Assembly: GCA_002286855.1 (NCBI GenBank)
Contig: NRSV01000072.1
Location: forward strand, 118,039 to 182,038
Source of the DNA: Bipolaris cookei
Lineage: Eukaryota; Ascomycota; Dothideomycetes; Pleosporales; Pleosporaceae
Direction: 5' to 3'
Length of the DNA stretch: 64,000 nucleotides
The position numbers were made by a program, and so were the translations under genes. Shown here one piece after another: positions 8,681-20,538 of the stretch (position 1 is its first letter; each line of letters opens with the position of its first letter). The notes beneath the pieces are model-generated. The model worked only from the letters and a program-made list of their open reading frames with translations. It was not told the origin of the DNA and searched no databases.

Positions 8681-11600
8681 TTACTGAATATCGAACAGCT
8701 GCTTGAGCTGCACAATCAGTTTCCATTCCTCCTGACTGACATCGCTTCTGAAAAACTCCTTGAGCGTATCGATACTCTTCCTGCTCACGGCAGAGTACAG
8801 TGTATCGCCCTCTTCCAAGTGACGACCGTACATGGGCTGGCTGCTTGCTTCGATCTTTACAGCGACGGAAGGCTGTCCCTTCTTACAAATTTGCATCGGC
8901 TTGTGGTCCCGCTCAATGGATGTACTGTGACGGATTAGCGGATTGCATATCGTAGAGGATTACAAGACTTACACTCTTCCGAGTTGAATGATTTCCTTGA
9001 CACCAGTGGTAGCATTCTTTTTGATTGCGCAGATTGGCGTGGTCATTCGCAAAGCACCTTCAACAACATCCACACCAATAATGATGGGGTTGGTTTTATT
9101 GAAGACGGCGACGGGCTTGAGTACGCAAGGGAAGACAGCCAACATCTTGGACTCCTCCTTTCTTTGTTCCTCGAGTTGCTTCATATGCGCTGTGAACTTG
9201 TCAAAGAGATGGTAGATAATATCCGCTTCAAAGATCTTGACACCAATCTCTTCAGCGTAGGCTTTGGCTTCCTTGTCAACTTTGACATCGAAACACAACA
9301 TGACGGCGTACTCCTTGGCCTTTTCTAACATGGTACCCGCACGAAGCACATCCTTCCTGAAGACGGGTCCGATGGAGATAGTGGAGACAGGAATCTTAGA
9401 AACACGCAAGAATTCGAGCAACGCCTCGAGAGATCCGAGAGTCGAGGCTTGGACGGAAACACCGCGACCAGTCTTGGATACTTTGCTGAGCAAGTGGGCG
9501 AGGTCACCCATGACTTCGTCCATGAGGTCTTCTTCGTCGTCATCCGGACCGACAACGAGTAGTCGCGAACCAGCAATGGCTTGGTCAAGACCATCAGCAG
9601 CAATCTTGATACCCATGGCAGCCTTGACTTCCTTGTTGTGTACGTATTGTGACTTGACACGCAATTCTTTCATTTCGGCAGGCGTCAAGAGCGCTCGAAT
9701 ATTCGTTGCTATGGGTTCTGGATTACCGCACAACACGATTCGATCACCTTCGTGAAGCACACCGTTGGATAAGATGACATCGATCGTCGTACCGAGACCT
9801 TCAATGACCTTGACTTCGAGGACAGTACATTCAACCTCGGAAAGGTACATGAGGTTGTTGGTTAGACGTTCTTGAGTAAGTTTGACAATGAGCTTGATCA
9901 TATCTGGGATACCCTCTCCGGTGTGTGCCGAGGTCGGGCATACAGACACGTACTTTGACATGTTTTTGTTCTTGAAGAAGAGCTCCGAGTTGAAACCCTG
10001 TTCTTGCAGCTGAGTGCGAACAAAGTTCCATCGCTCCTCGAATTCACTCTGGACGGACTGTTTCTGGAGGCTGAAACTGTCCTCAAAACCGTTGTTGTCA
10101 ATCTTCTTCCAGCCGAACAGACGATCAATTTTGTTGAGTGCCACGATAAAGGGGGTTCGCTTGTCTCGGAGGAGCTTCATAGACTCGATGGTCTGTGGCT
10201 CGAGACCGTGCATAATATCAATAACGAGGATGGCAATGTTACAGAGCGATGAACCGCGAGATCGGAGGTTGGTGAAAGACTCGTGACCAGGTGTGTCAAT
10301 GACGAGGAGACCTGGAACATTGAAGACAAATTCATTGTTCTTGTTGACGACTGCAGTCTTCTTCTGAAGTGCTTCGACCGGGAAGTAGGTGGCACCAATC
10401 TGTTGGGTGATACCTCCAGCTTCGCCTTCTTGCACGTTGGTCTGTCGGATCTTGTCAAGCAACTTCGTTTTACCGGTATCGACGTGACCGAGAATACAGC
10501 AAATGGGAGAGCGGAGGTTGTCTTTGGATCTGGCTGCCAGGGCTTCTTCGTGAGCTTGTTTGCGTCGTTCAGCAGCAGCAGCTTTGCGCGCAGCTTCGGC
10601 TCTCTGGGCGGCAGTCCCTTGCTCATCTTCGGATGAGTCGTCACTATCTTCTTCAGAGTCTGACTCTGAATTCTCCTTCTTAGCCTCTTCGGCGGCTGCC
10701 TTCTCTGCTGCAGCCTTCTCTTCCTTGGCCTTCTTTTCATTCGCCTTGCGCTCGTCCTCTTCATCGGTGTCGACGTCCCAGCTGTCTTTGACGCCATCCA
10801 GCTCGTCGGCTTGTGCCTCCCAGTCGTCCGCAGAGTCTCCATCTTCGCCCTTCTTTGCTTCTGCATCTAGGCGAGCCTTCTCGGCCTCCTCGGCTGCCTT
10901 GGCGGCTTGTTCCTCAGCCAGCCTGAGTTCTTCCATCTTCTTGGCAGCCTCTTCAGCCTCACGAGCCTCCTTCTCCTTCTGACTCTCACCCTTCTTCTTC
11001 TTCTTTCGGTCATCGTATACCGGCTTCTTCTTCTTTTCGGGCTCGTCAGCCAGGCCTGCGACCTTTGTGTTTCCTTGTTCAAGCAACTGCTGTAGACGTA
11101 GCTCGTTCTTGGCTTTTGCTTCCTTTTGGGCCTTGGTCATGTACTTGCCCTCTTTCTTGAGCTGTTCAATCTTTTCCTTCTCCCTTTGCTTCTTCAACGC
11201 CTTAGCCTCTTCTTTGCGCTTTTGCTCTTCTGCCTCTTGTCGCTCCAGCTCGAGTAGCCTTTCTCTTTCTTCGGCCTCGGCGCGGGCAATCTCCTCCTCT
11301 CTCTTCCTGCGTTCTTCCTGTTGTTTCTGAAGGGCGGCTAGAGCAGGGTTGATCTTCTTTTTCTTGCCACCAGCAGCAGGGGCAGCTTCTGCAGCAGGCG
11401 TAGGTGTAGAGGCTGCGGCGGCGGCTGGCTTGGGTTCGGCAGCCTTTGCGGGTTCGGACTTCGCAGGGCCATTGGCCTTTTTCTTCGCGGCCTATGACAG
11501 TTTGTTAGTCGGGAACAGTTCCGAATGCTTCTGCAACAACAGACGTACCAATTCCTTCTTTCGCTGCTTCTCCTTCTCCTTCTTTTCCTTCTCCTTTTCC

Positions 11601-12007
11601 GCCTTGGTCTTTACTCGCGGCGCATCTGTAGGCTTCTCCTCTACAGGCTCTTCTGCCTTTGCAGCACCGCCCTTGCCCTTCTTCTTGCCGTAGTTGCCAG
11701 CAAAAACGTCATCATCATCGTCATCGAAGCCCCCTTCTTGCGGTGCCTTGTCCTGGAAGTCTCCACCTGCACCGTCAGCAGGCGGGTCTTCGCCTTCGAC
11801 ATCTGGGTTGGCGCCCTTCTTGTTCTTCTTCTTGCCACGCTTTGCGAGGGCAGCCATCAGACCTCCACCTGCGGCATCGTCCTCTGCAACAGCGTCTTCA
11901 GGCTTTGCTTCTGCTGCATCCCCATTCTGTGGCGCAACAGTCTCGCCTAACTCAGCCTCCCAGTCGTCATCCTGCGCCTTCTTGTTGCCCTTCTTCTTTG
12001 GCGGCAT
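8681..12007 (-). CDS. FUN12: Translation initiation factor eIF5B
   Basis: This is the IF2-type GTPase that joins the 60S subunit to the 48S complex with Met-tRNA at the start codon, in the cytosol. Three exons on the minus strand, 12007-11549, 11491-8973 and 8924-8681, give 1073 residues (introns gtacgt...catag and gtaagt...cacag). The first 450 or so residues are a low-complexity Lys/Glu/Ala-rich region, normal for eukaryotic eIF5B. The G domain follows: GHVDTGKT (about 488-495), switch region EAGGITQQIGATYFP, DTPGHESF and NKID. Domain II, domain III (KIPVSTISIGPVFRKDV) and the C-terminal barrel complete it. The length is close to the yeast protein (about 1000 residues). The start ATG opens the typical MPPKKKGNKK tail. 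FUN12 is the yeast name. Confidence 0.96.
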
Positions 12008-12803
12008 TGTGTATCAAGTGTATTAAGTCGAGCGGTAATGCGAGATGGTATATGCAGTCGCCGTGAAGAAGACGTTCTGGTGACGAGCACAGCGCAATCG
12101 CACTCGGAAGGTGAGTGGAGGGAAAGTTCAGTGCGAGGCGGCGGATGTGGTGCTAGCGCTGTCAAGCTTCAAGCAGCAGATGAAGGAGTGGTCAACAACT
12201 GTCAGTAAAACTGGAGCCCAACCAAACCCAGGTCCCGTGAGTCAAAGACCTCAACCAATAAAGGCCTGGACCGTACGTGGAAAAAGAGCGTTGTAGAAAT
12301 TCGCACCCAGAAACCACAGCAAAGGCTAAACGCATACACTCAAGGCAGCAAATTTCCGTTTGTTATCGATTGTTCTGTGTGGCGGCGGCGGGCGATTTTG
12401 GAGGGGTAATTCTGCAGGCGCTCGGACCACCTATGGGCAGAAGAGCTCATCTCATCACCAGCATCAGCAAGAATACATCTGATCTAAGACATGGATGCAA
12501 AGGTGATAGGACAAGTTACTAGAACACATTCAAGGCGGGGGTGATAACGTTTCAATGCCTCACGGTGAGACTTGCTTATCTTACGACGGTATATCTACTC
12601 GTATTTTTTTCCCTTCCCAATGCAAAACCAGTATAAGTGACTGACTACAGCTGCGACCGTTCCATAACTCTAAAGGAATAAACGCCCCTTACAAATTAAA
12701 CTCCGACCGAATAGAATGCGACATTAGGTAATGATGATAGCAGAAGCCCTGTGTTGTAAGCTGGCTTCGCATGGCAAAACACAAAGCAACAAGCTCAAAA
12801 GTC
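12008..12803. other. Intergenic, no gene seen
   Basis: The promoter of eIF5B (near 12008) and the 3' flank of the chitin synthase that ends at 12804, both on the minus strand. Short plus-strand frames near 12111-12522 have no coding character. Confidence 0.5.
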
Positions 12804-15800
12804 TTAATACAGCTGGCCACTGATGAGCAGCGACTCGACTGCAGAACCAATAAACTGTTTCTTGAGCGTGAGATCACATCCAAATCTATTAAAATATTAG
12901 CTCAGGCCATGAAAAGGAATTTCAGAAAATCATACCTTTGCTCTAGTTCACTCTTGATCTGCTTCTTGGTAACATTCATGAGATCAGACTTAGATAGAAT
13001 GTCCTTGATCTCGACCAGGATGGCCTCATCGCTTGGCAGGTTGGCCATCTCCATACTATCTATTCCATGACCGCTGTGCGCGAGACTAAGTCGTGAATGG
13101 TTGTCGTAGCGGGGAAGGTTGAGATGAGACATGGATCGGGATGGGGCCATGCCTCCGTACTCTGAGCCAGCGACAGATGCGTTTCCGAATGGCTTCCTAG
13201 TAGCGTATGTGTAACCAGAAGCCTCTGAGCGATCATCACGGATTGTGTGCTGCTCCCACATCTCCGCCTGGTATTCTTCCCATCGCTTCTTGGGAATAGA
13301 CGCAGGGTCGAACTTGCCCTCGTCTGATACAACGACCTTTTGACCCTTTTCACCAGTGATAAGACGCGTGTTACCCCATGAGAAATCGTCCATGAACCAG
13401 AAAGAGTACAATGGGAGGCCAAACGAATAAACCGGAGTGGCGAAAATGTAGATAATCATCCAGCCAATCATTTCCCACTTGCGTCGAACAATGAAGATGA
13501 TTGCTTGCAAACCATAGATTGCACCCAGGAGAATGAATGCGGTTATGGGTACCACGTCTGGTGTGTAGACCAGCACATAGACAAGGTAACCAATGTAGAC
13601 AATAATGACGGGCTGGACAACGGTCGAAAGGAGATCCATGAACACAACGAAGCGCATACTGAAACAGCAGAAACCACACAATTGCTGCAGCGGAATCAGT
13701 TCGACCAAGTTGTGCACCGTAGAGTTGATCCAGCGACGACGTTGTGAGATGAAGACAGAGAAACTGTCAGGAGCGACGGTCCAGGCATGTGCTCGCATGG
13801 TGTACTTTGTCTTGTACTTGGGATGGAACTTGATAAGCAGCGTGGTCAGATAACGATCTTCTCCGAGATGCAGCAAGTTCTTAGTGTGCAACGTATCGAC
13901 TCGAATCTCTTGATAGGCTTCCACGACTTCTTTGCTGACGAACAGCGGCTTTCCAGTCTCGGCCGCGCGGATGCGGTACATGGTGAAACAACCGGGAAGA
14001 CAGGTGACAGAGCCGAACAAACTCTCAAAGGCCTTTGTCAAATTGTGAGAGATGAAGTATTCGTAAACCTGCATCATCGTAACGAACGAAGACTTGGCGT
14101 TACTGAGAGCCGTTTCACCACAAATAGCAAGCAGACGAGTGTCATGAAGGAAAGCAGCAACGAATCGAGTAGCGGAGTCTGGTGCAACTTCAGTATCGGC
14201 GTCGATTTGCAAGAGGAACTCGTAAAAGGTGGGATTAACACCAATAATGTTGCGGATGTGATGATGCATCTCAAGTTCCATCGGGCTCATCGGAAGATTG
14301 TAGTGAACGCGGTTCAAAAATCGCATGAGGACAATCTGAGAATCACGCTTTCCTCGGTTACCAGGCTTGGAGACTTCAGACGGCTTTCCAACCTTGACAA
14401 TGACCAAGAAGGGAACAATGTGACCCTGCACTTCATACAGACCAGAGTAAATCTTGCCCATGTTGTGCTGGCGTTGACCTTCACCCAAACTCTCGAAACT
14501 TAATGGGTCTGGGTCTGTGGCCTCTGGTACACCGAGAATATCGAGCACGATACGGGGAGTTGGTTTGTCGTTTCCTTGACCGATAATCATACCATCGCAG
14601 ACAATAACGAGCAGTTTACGTTTGTCGTCATACTTCATCCTGGCGGCAGAATCGATGGCACGGCGTAGAGAATCCTCGTCTTCGGTATACGCAGGAACAG
14701 TGGCGATGATGAACTTGTCGAGGTTTTCCGGATCGGTTTTGCGACTGAACTGGAGAGCTGCAAGGAATTTGAAAACAACGACGGCGGCCAACATGATGGA
14801 GATAGAAAGCAGGAAGTAGGTAGAGAATTGACACCTTGCCGAGTTCCTAGTGTCGACATCTCCGACGTAGAAGAGATTGTTGAGACATGTCAGCATGTTC
14901 GACTTGGCCTGAGCGGTCAAAGGAAGATTGTCCCAATACTTGCTGATATCTTTACCAGCCTGAACTCGGAAAATGTCCACAACAGAGTCTTCCATGAAGT
15001 TGGTGTCAATGCCGCCGTTACCTTGATCTTGACCAGGAGGAAACTTGAGCTGACGACCACCGGGAATGTAATCTGTGAGATCGTACACCTTGCCATTCAT
15101 GTAAGCAATAGCGTTGCTCTTTGAAGCAAGCGTCTTGAGGTACTGAGGACTGTAACCGAGACGTCCTTTCAGGTAGTTGGCCTTGAGGAACATTTGCTGC
15201 TCGTACCACCAATCGGGGCGAGAATCGTTGGTGAAGTAGCGGAAGTCGTGGTATTGAGCGTTCAAGTCGGTGGCACTGATCAGGTTGTTGACGGTGGAGT
15301 CAGTGTAGTTGGAGTTCTTGTAGTTGAGCTGCACCGCGGGGTCGATTCCTTGACCACTCTTGCCCAAGCACAAAGCAGAGACTTGTACAGGGAACAGATT
15401 GGTGGCGTCTTTTCCAGCATACTTCTCCAAGTTCTTCTGAGGGACAATGCTGGGGTAGTGATGAGGAATGAATGAGCCAAGATCGTAAACTACACCACGA
15501 ATGCCCACATAGGCTTTCCTGTCTTCCTTGCCGTCGTAAGAGGACAATTCGGCAGTGGAGAAGATGTTTTGCGTAGGGCAAATAGCCCTGGGGAAACCAA
15601 TCATGAGGAAAATGACCAAGGCACAACTCCACCAAATGATCATGTTGATGGCTAGCTTTTCACGCCACGCCATACGAACATCTTTGCGGGGGATCCGCCC
15701 GATGACTCGGATAGCCCAGTCAGGGATGAGCCAAGTCATGAGGTAAACAATGAAGACCCATCGCTTTCGACTGCCAGAAACTGGGACAGTTTCGAGCTCT

Positions 15801-18440
15801 TCCAGCTTTGCGTCTTCAGTCTTCTCATCCAGGGCCTTTGGCTGCTCCAAGCCGTGGAACATGTCACCGTTGGTGATACCAGATGGGGCTTCTGAACGAG
15901 CATCGATGTCTCGAGCGCCGAAGTAGTTGCCACCCTTGTCATCGTAGTATCCGCCAGGCGACGGTGAAAGCAGACCCGCTCGAGCATCGCCAAAAGAGCG
16001 GCCAGCATCGGGAGTGTGGAGATTGTCATTGGAGTCAACTGGGCCGCGTGCGTAGGGAGTGACACTAGAAATGTTTGCAATCTCGAGCCAGCACTTCTCG
16101 CTCAAGAATACACCAGTAGCACCAACGCGAACTTCATTCTCACGCCATGGCTTTTGATCGAGAACCATCTCGGCCTTCTCCTTGTCGCTTCCTACAATAG
16201 CGAGATCAGTCTGAGCAAGCCCGAGGAACTCGGCAAATGGCATGAAGATGCTGTAATCGGCGACGCGCAAACGTTGACTAATCTCAGCAATGCCCAAAGC
16301 CTGCACCTGCTGGCGCACACATTTGCTGTCGAATTGGTTCGCAATTCTTCGGTCATTGGGCTTTAAGCAGAAGACGAAGTAGGCGTTGGCCTTGCGTAGC
16401 GTCGATTCAATGGTTCTCAGAGAACTAATGAATTGACCGGCAGCACCAGTTTGCTTGGCCGATTCGCCAGGCTTTCTGACTCCTGAGGTGGTGCTCTCTG
16501 CATCGCTCATGGCATCCTCGTCGAAAACGTTAAGAGGACGTCCAAAGCGGCCAGTCTTGTCGGCCTTGCGCTTTGCCATGCTCGGCTGGCGGGTAGGCTT
16601 AGAGCTGACGGTAGCTTGGACAATGGTGGATTTTTCCTTGGGATGGGACATCTTCTGCAGGGCCTCTTGTCCAAAGAGCTGTTGGATGAAAGGAGCCTGG
16701 GCAGACTTGAGCAGATGCATCATGTCACCGGAAATGAGTTCAGCGTTCTCCTCCATGAGACCCTCGACACTGTAGTCTACGTCACCGGTGAAATGGCGGA
16801 TGGTGAAGGCAGGCGAGGTATTGGGTGTGGGGAAGTTGCTTCCTGGCTGCACAACTGTCAGGCTACCTGGAACAATGGCCTGGTTCTTTCCATCAAAACG
16901 CTTGCGGATGGCCTCGAGGAACTGCATGTCGGTTTTACCACGACGCATTTGATCATCAAGAATGCTGAGAAGTCCATTGCCTGGCTTCATCAAGCCCGCC
17001 TTGACAGCTGTGTTGTCATAGAATGCCATGGGAGGCAAGGAAATCTCTTCAGCCTCTAGTTCCTGGATTTGACGTTGGAAGAAGCTCTCCTGACAGAAAG
17101 AGATCAAAGACTCATTGGCCGTGTTGTTGAGCAGCTGGTCTAGTGCTGAGCCCGTCGAGGCAAAGTTGGCAAAACCAGGGAAATCAACAAGCGACACAGT
17201 GTTGGAGATTTCCTCAGCAGGAACAGAGATTCTCGAGTTCATTTGCTCCATGACCCATGTAACGAGAAGTGAGTAAAGAGAGCGAGCCAGCTCATCTGCG
17301 TTGGCCCGCGCACCCTTGGGATCCAACATGACAGTGACACGCTCACGGTACAGCGTCTTGGACTTGTATCGCAGGCTCTGTTCGAGACTGGGGATAGATA
17401 CACCAAGGAACTGAGCAATGGGGGAGAGAGCTTCCTTGTTCTTGACAACGGTGATGGATTCGCCACCCTCGTGTGAGTATCCACCACTCTCGTCGGGCGC
17501 GGGTGTTGTGTTCTGGCCCATTTCAAACTCGAGTTGTCCGATGTGCAGAATGGTGGCCATGACCTCACAAATGCCGGCAATGCTCTCCTTGCCGAACTCG
17601 AGCCTTCGGAGCGCAGACTTGAAGTCAGCAAAGCCCTTTGCATCGTCGATGCCCACCTTGAGCTGGGTGGGATGGCCGAGGTATCGCCATCTCTTATTGG
17701 CGCCAATCGAGGCGCGGTTGCCTCCGGAACCATCACCACCTATGGCATCAAGGAACAAGTGCTTCTTTTCATTGGGGCTGGTACCGGCGAGGAGGTAGTA
17801 GAGGACATGGTAGGTACGCTCTCCGGTGGGGACTGAGGCGATGCGGCTGCGCTCGAGACGGTGTGCGAGAAACTGGGCACCGAGAAGGGTGGCGTGATTA
17901 GCGGTGGCGGTATTATACTGGAGCTCTAATAAGAGACCAGACTTGGAGGCTTGCGGGGTTGTGAGGGACTTTGTCGTGGTAAAGGCATCGAAAACGAAGT
18001 TCGCATGTTCAATCTTCTTGGAGAGGGGCGTGGACGAGTAGGAGAGAAACGATCTTAGCATGTGACCGCGAATCGTTGTCTTTCCGGAGCCGGACTCGCC
18101 TCTGATAGGGTGGTTAGATACAGAAGACAAGCATGCATGCTATGGAATGAGGGACGTACAAGAAGACGACTGCCTGGTCCTCGGAACGTTGACCGAGACG
18201 AGTGTAAGCACGCTGGGAGAGATCCTCGGCGGCCTGCTGGGCACTTCCCTCCTTGCCGCCATCTACACCGAGACTCGAGTCTGTGCAAGTGTTGATGGCA
18301 ACAATGCCTTGTGAGGAGAGATGGGCAATGGGGAGATGTGCGTGGTAACGACTGGCGAGGGCAGAAGTCAAGCCCGTATCGTTCTGTTGGTGCTGTGGCA
18401 GCGAGGGCAGCGAGGGATTCTGCAGAGGGTTGGAAGCCAT
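12804..18440 (-). CDS. Chitin synthase class V with myosin motor-like domain
   Basis: A membrane glycosyltransferase that makes cell-wall chitin from UDP-GlcNAc at hyphal tips and septa. Three exons, 18440-18160, 18101-12936 and 12885-12804, give 1842 residues, the usual size for CsmA/ChsE-type enzymes. The N-terminal myosin-like head has a complete P-loop, GESGSGKT (about 95-102). Two helices separate it from a cytochrome b5-like domain (RKAYVGIRGVVYDLGSF, about 955). The catalytic domain follows, with QIDADTE (about 1392), EDRYLTT (about 1508) and QRRRWINSTVHN (about 1546), then helices and a C-terminal DEK_C domain. The last exon of 82 nt was found by frame: it completes that domain (SELEQR|FGCDLTLKKQF), whereas read-through of the intron would cut it short. 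The head-to-head class VII gene at 20539 is the conserved partner. Confidence 0.95.
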
Positions 18441-20538
18441 GGTGTGCAGACGCGTCCCCGTGGGAGCGTGAGTAGCGACCGTAAAAGTCAGGCAAGGGCG
18501 GCCGCGAGGTCAGACGGTAGGAGCGGGTGGGATTGAGGAGTTACTGGCTGGGTGCGGCGAATCTCTACAAGACAGCGGCGGCCGTGTCCGTAGGGCTGGC
18601 TGCACACTAGGGAGGTGGACACAGCGGACAGAGCGGCCAGAAAAAAAAACGAAGGCGTCACAACAAACGAAGTGACTGGCAGGCCCAAGAAGAGGAATTA
18701 CAAACAGCGAGCGTGATGAAAGGTTTACAGTACAAACGAAGGTAGAAGACGTCCAGGGCCGTTGCTAGTAGCTCGCAAAGGGGTCTCCGTGGTGAATACT
18801 GGCCGTCTGCTAGATGGGAGGGTGCATGGGCCGTGGTATGCCTGTAGCTAGCACGCTTTGCCCGTCGGACGCACAGATCGGGAGATGGCGCGGGCTGACC
18901 AGAAGACGCAGCGATCACGAAAAGGGGGCGCAAAAATAGAATAGATTACAGCATAACCGGACTATTGCGTCTCGCATCCGCCTCGACGGCTCCACCCGTC
19001 TGCTTTCGTTGATGCGGCCAAGCAGGAGAAGCCTCTGCGGAGCATTTCCAATTCTTTGGCACCCACGGCAATATTACCGTTTCTTGCTCAATGCTGCCCA
19101 GGACAATTGGGCGGGGGAGGAGAGGAGAAAACAAGCACAAAGGCACGACCTGAGGCTGCGCTGTGGCCGTCTGGTGAATATTGTTGGGCTTGTTGACTGC
19201 GGAGGCGGAACTATGGGGAGGAAGAAGCAGAGGAGCAAGCTGAAGAAGCAAGACAGCACTTACTATTACCGGTGTTCGCAGAGCAGGTCAGCAAGTCGGG
19301 TGGCAATAACGACGCCTACTGCGTGTTGCAATGCACTAATGGGCTGGGGAGGGTGTATCGATTGCGTAGCCAGCGTTGCAGTCGCCAGCTCCAAACATGG
19401 CTGCTTCCAGGGAGCGGGCCATCACGTGACTGACGATTCTGCACACCAGCGCTAGAATCTATCGAGGCCCATCGCTCCACCAGGTCGAGGGCGGACCAGG
19501 CACAGGCTATGTCCGTCAGTACGTCCGCCCATACTACATGCACATGTACATCCTGTACCATACATATGCACATCCATTACACGCCCATCGCGCTTACCGA
19601 GCACAAGGCGGAGGATGGACTCGTCTCCTGATGCGCGCCCGTGGCGAAATTGAGTCGGCGTGATTAGCAGAGGTGAAACGGTCGTCGACATGGCGGGCGA
19701 GGCGTGCAGACGTACCCCGTAGATGAAGGGGGAGCCTGTGTGGATATTGGGAATGCATGCCAGGCCTGCGACACCACGACCACCACGGCCCCCCTGCGCT
19801 CGACAAACAAGACTTTGATCATGGCGGCGGCAGCGATCCCCACGGGTCGAGGCGGGCAGCCGTCGCCTCTTATCGATACCTGACTGGCGGCATGGCATGA
19901 CATTACCTGACAAGCAAAAACACGCATCCTCTTTCGTTTTTTTGCCATCACGCCGGCCATTGCTCGCAACACCCTGTCCATCAACGGCACAAAACAGTAA
20001 ACGGGCTAAATATAGGGGGGGGGTGGGCTCGTCAGCCTTCTTTTCCATCAGCGCCACCCGCTCGTATTGGACCACGGGGGCGACGAGGACCAAGAGCCGC
20101 CATCCATGTTTGGCTGCGTAGCGATGCATTGATGCTGCTGCTGCACCCGCTCCATACACGCTGCCCGCTAACCCCCCCTAGCCATACCGCGCCATTCCCC
20201 TTTCGATCTGGCCGCCCATCCCCATCGCCTCGAGCCAACAAACATCGCCGGCCTGCTCTGCTGCTCTCTATCTGCGTCCGACGAGTCTCTCTCGTTGTGT
20301 ATGTGTGTGTGTGTGTGTGCCGTTTTCTTCTTTCTTCATACAGTCGTTTAATCCATTCACTCGCTATCCTGGCTCTTGCTGTCGCGTCCAGCACCAGGCG
20401 CTAATCTCCATCTCCTCCCACCCGTCCCTGACACTTGGGGACTGGTACACTTGACACGCCCTTACATCTGGCAAACCCTCGTTATAGCATCGACGCCCAC
20501 GCATCTACAGAAGGGGCGACCCGCCTCAGCCCGTCACC
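18441..20538. promoter_or_regulatory. Divergent promoter region between class V and class VII chitin synthases
   Basis: A 2.1 kb region between two start codons pointing away from each other. It contains a GT microsatellite (20302-20319) close to the class VII start, CT-rich stretches typical of fungal 5' UTRs, and a nine-base G run near 20014. A 235-codon minus-strand frame at 19452-20159 exists but has no protein-like features. Shared regulation of the two genes is an inference from the layout. Confidence 0.6.
20302..20319 (+). repeat. (TG)n microsatellite
   Basis: Nine TG dinucleotides preceded by CTCTCTCG, about 220 bp upstream of the class VII chitin synthase start. Confidence 0.9.

Noticed and set aside
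10177..10866. 229-codon minus-strand frame overlapping eIF5B
   Set aside because: Same strand but a shifted frame of the eIF5B gene; Arg/Lys-rich shadow of its charged coding sequence.
13787..14503. 238-codon plus-strand open frame
   Set aside because: Lies antisense to the class V chitin synthase catalytic domain; no domain of its own, and explained by codon bias of the gene opposite.
19452..20159. 235-codon minus-strand frame between the two chitin synthases
   Set aside because: Composition is Arg/Gly/Cys-rich without hydrophobic core or motif; lies in GC-rich promoter sequence and overlaps other chance frames.
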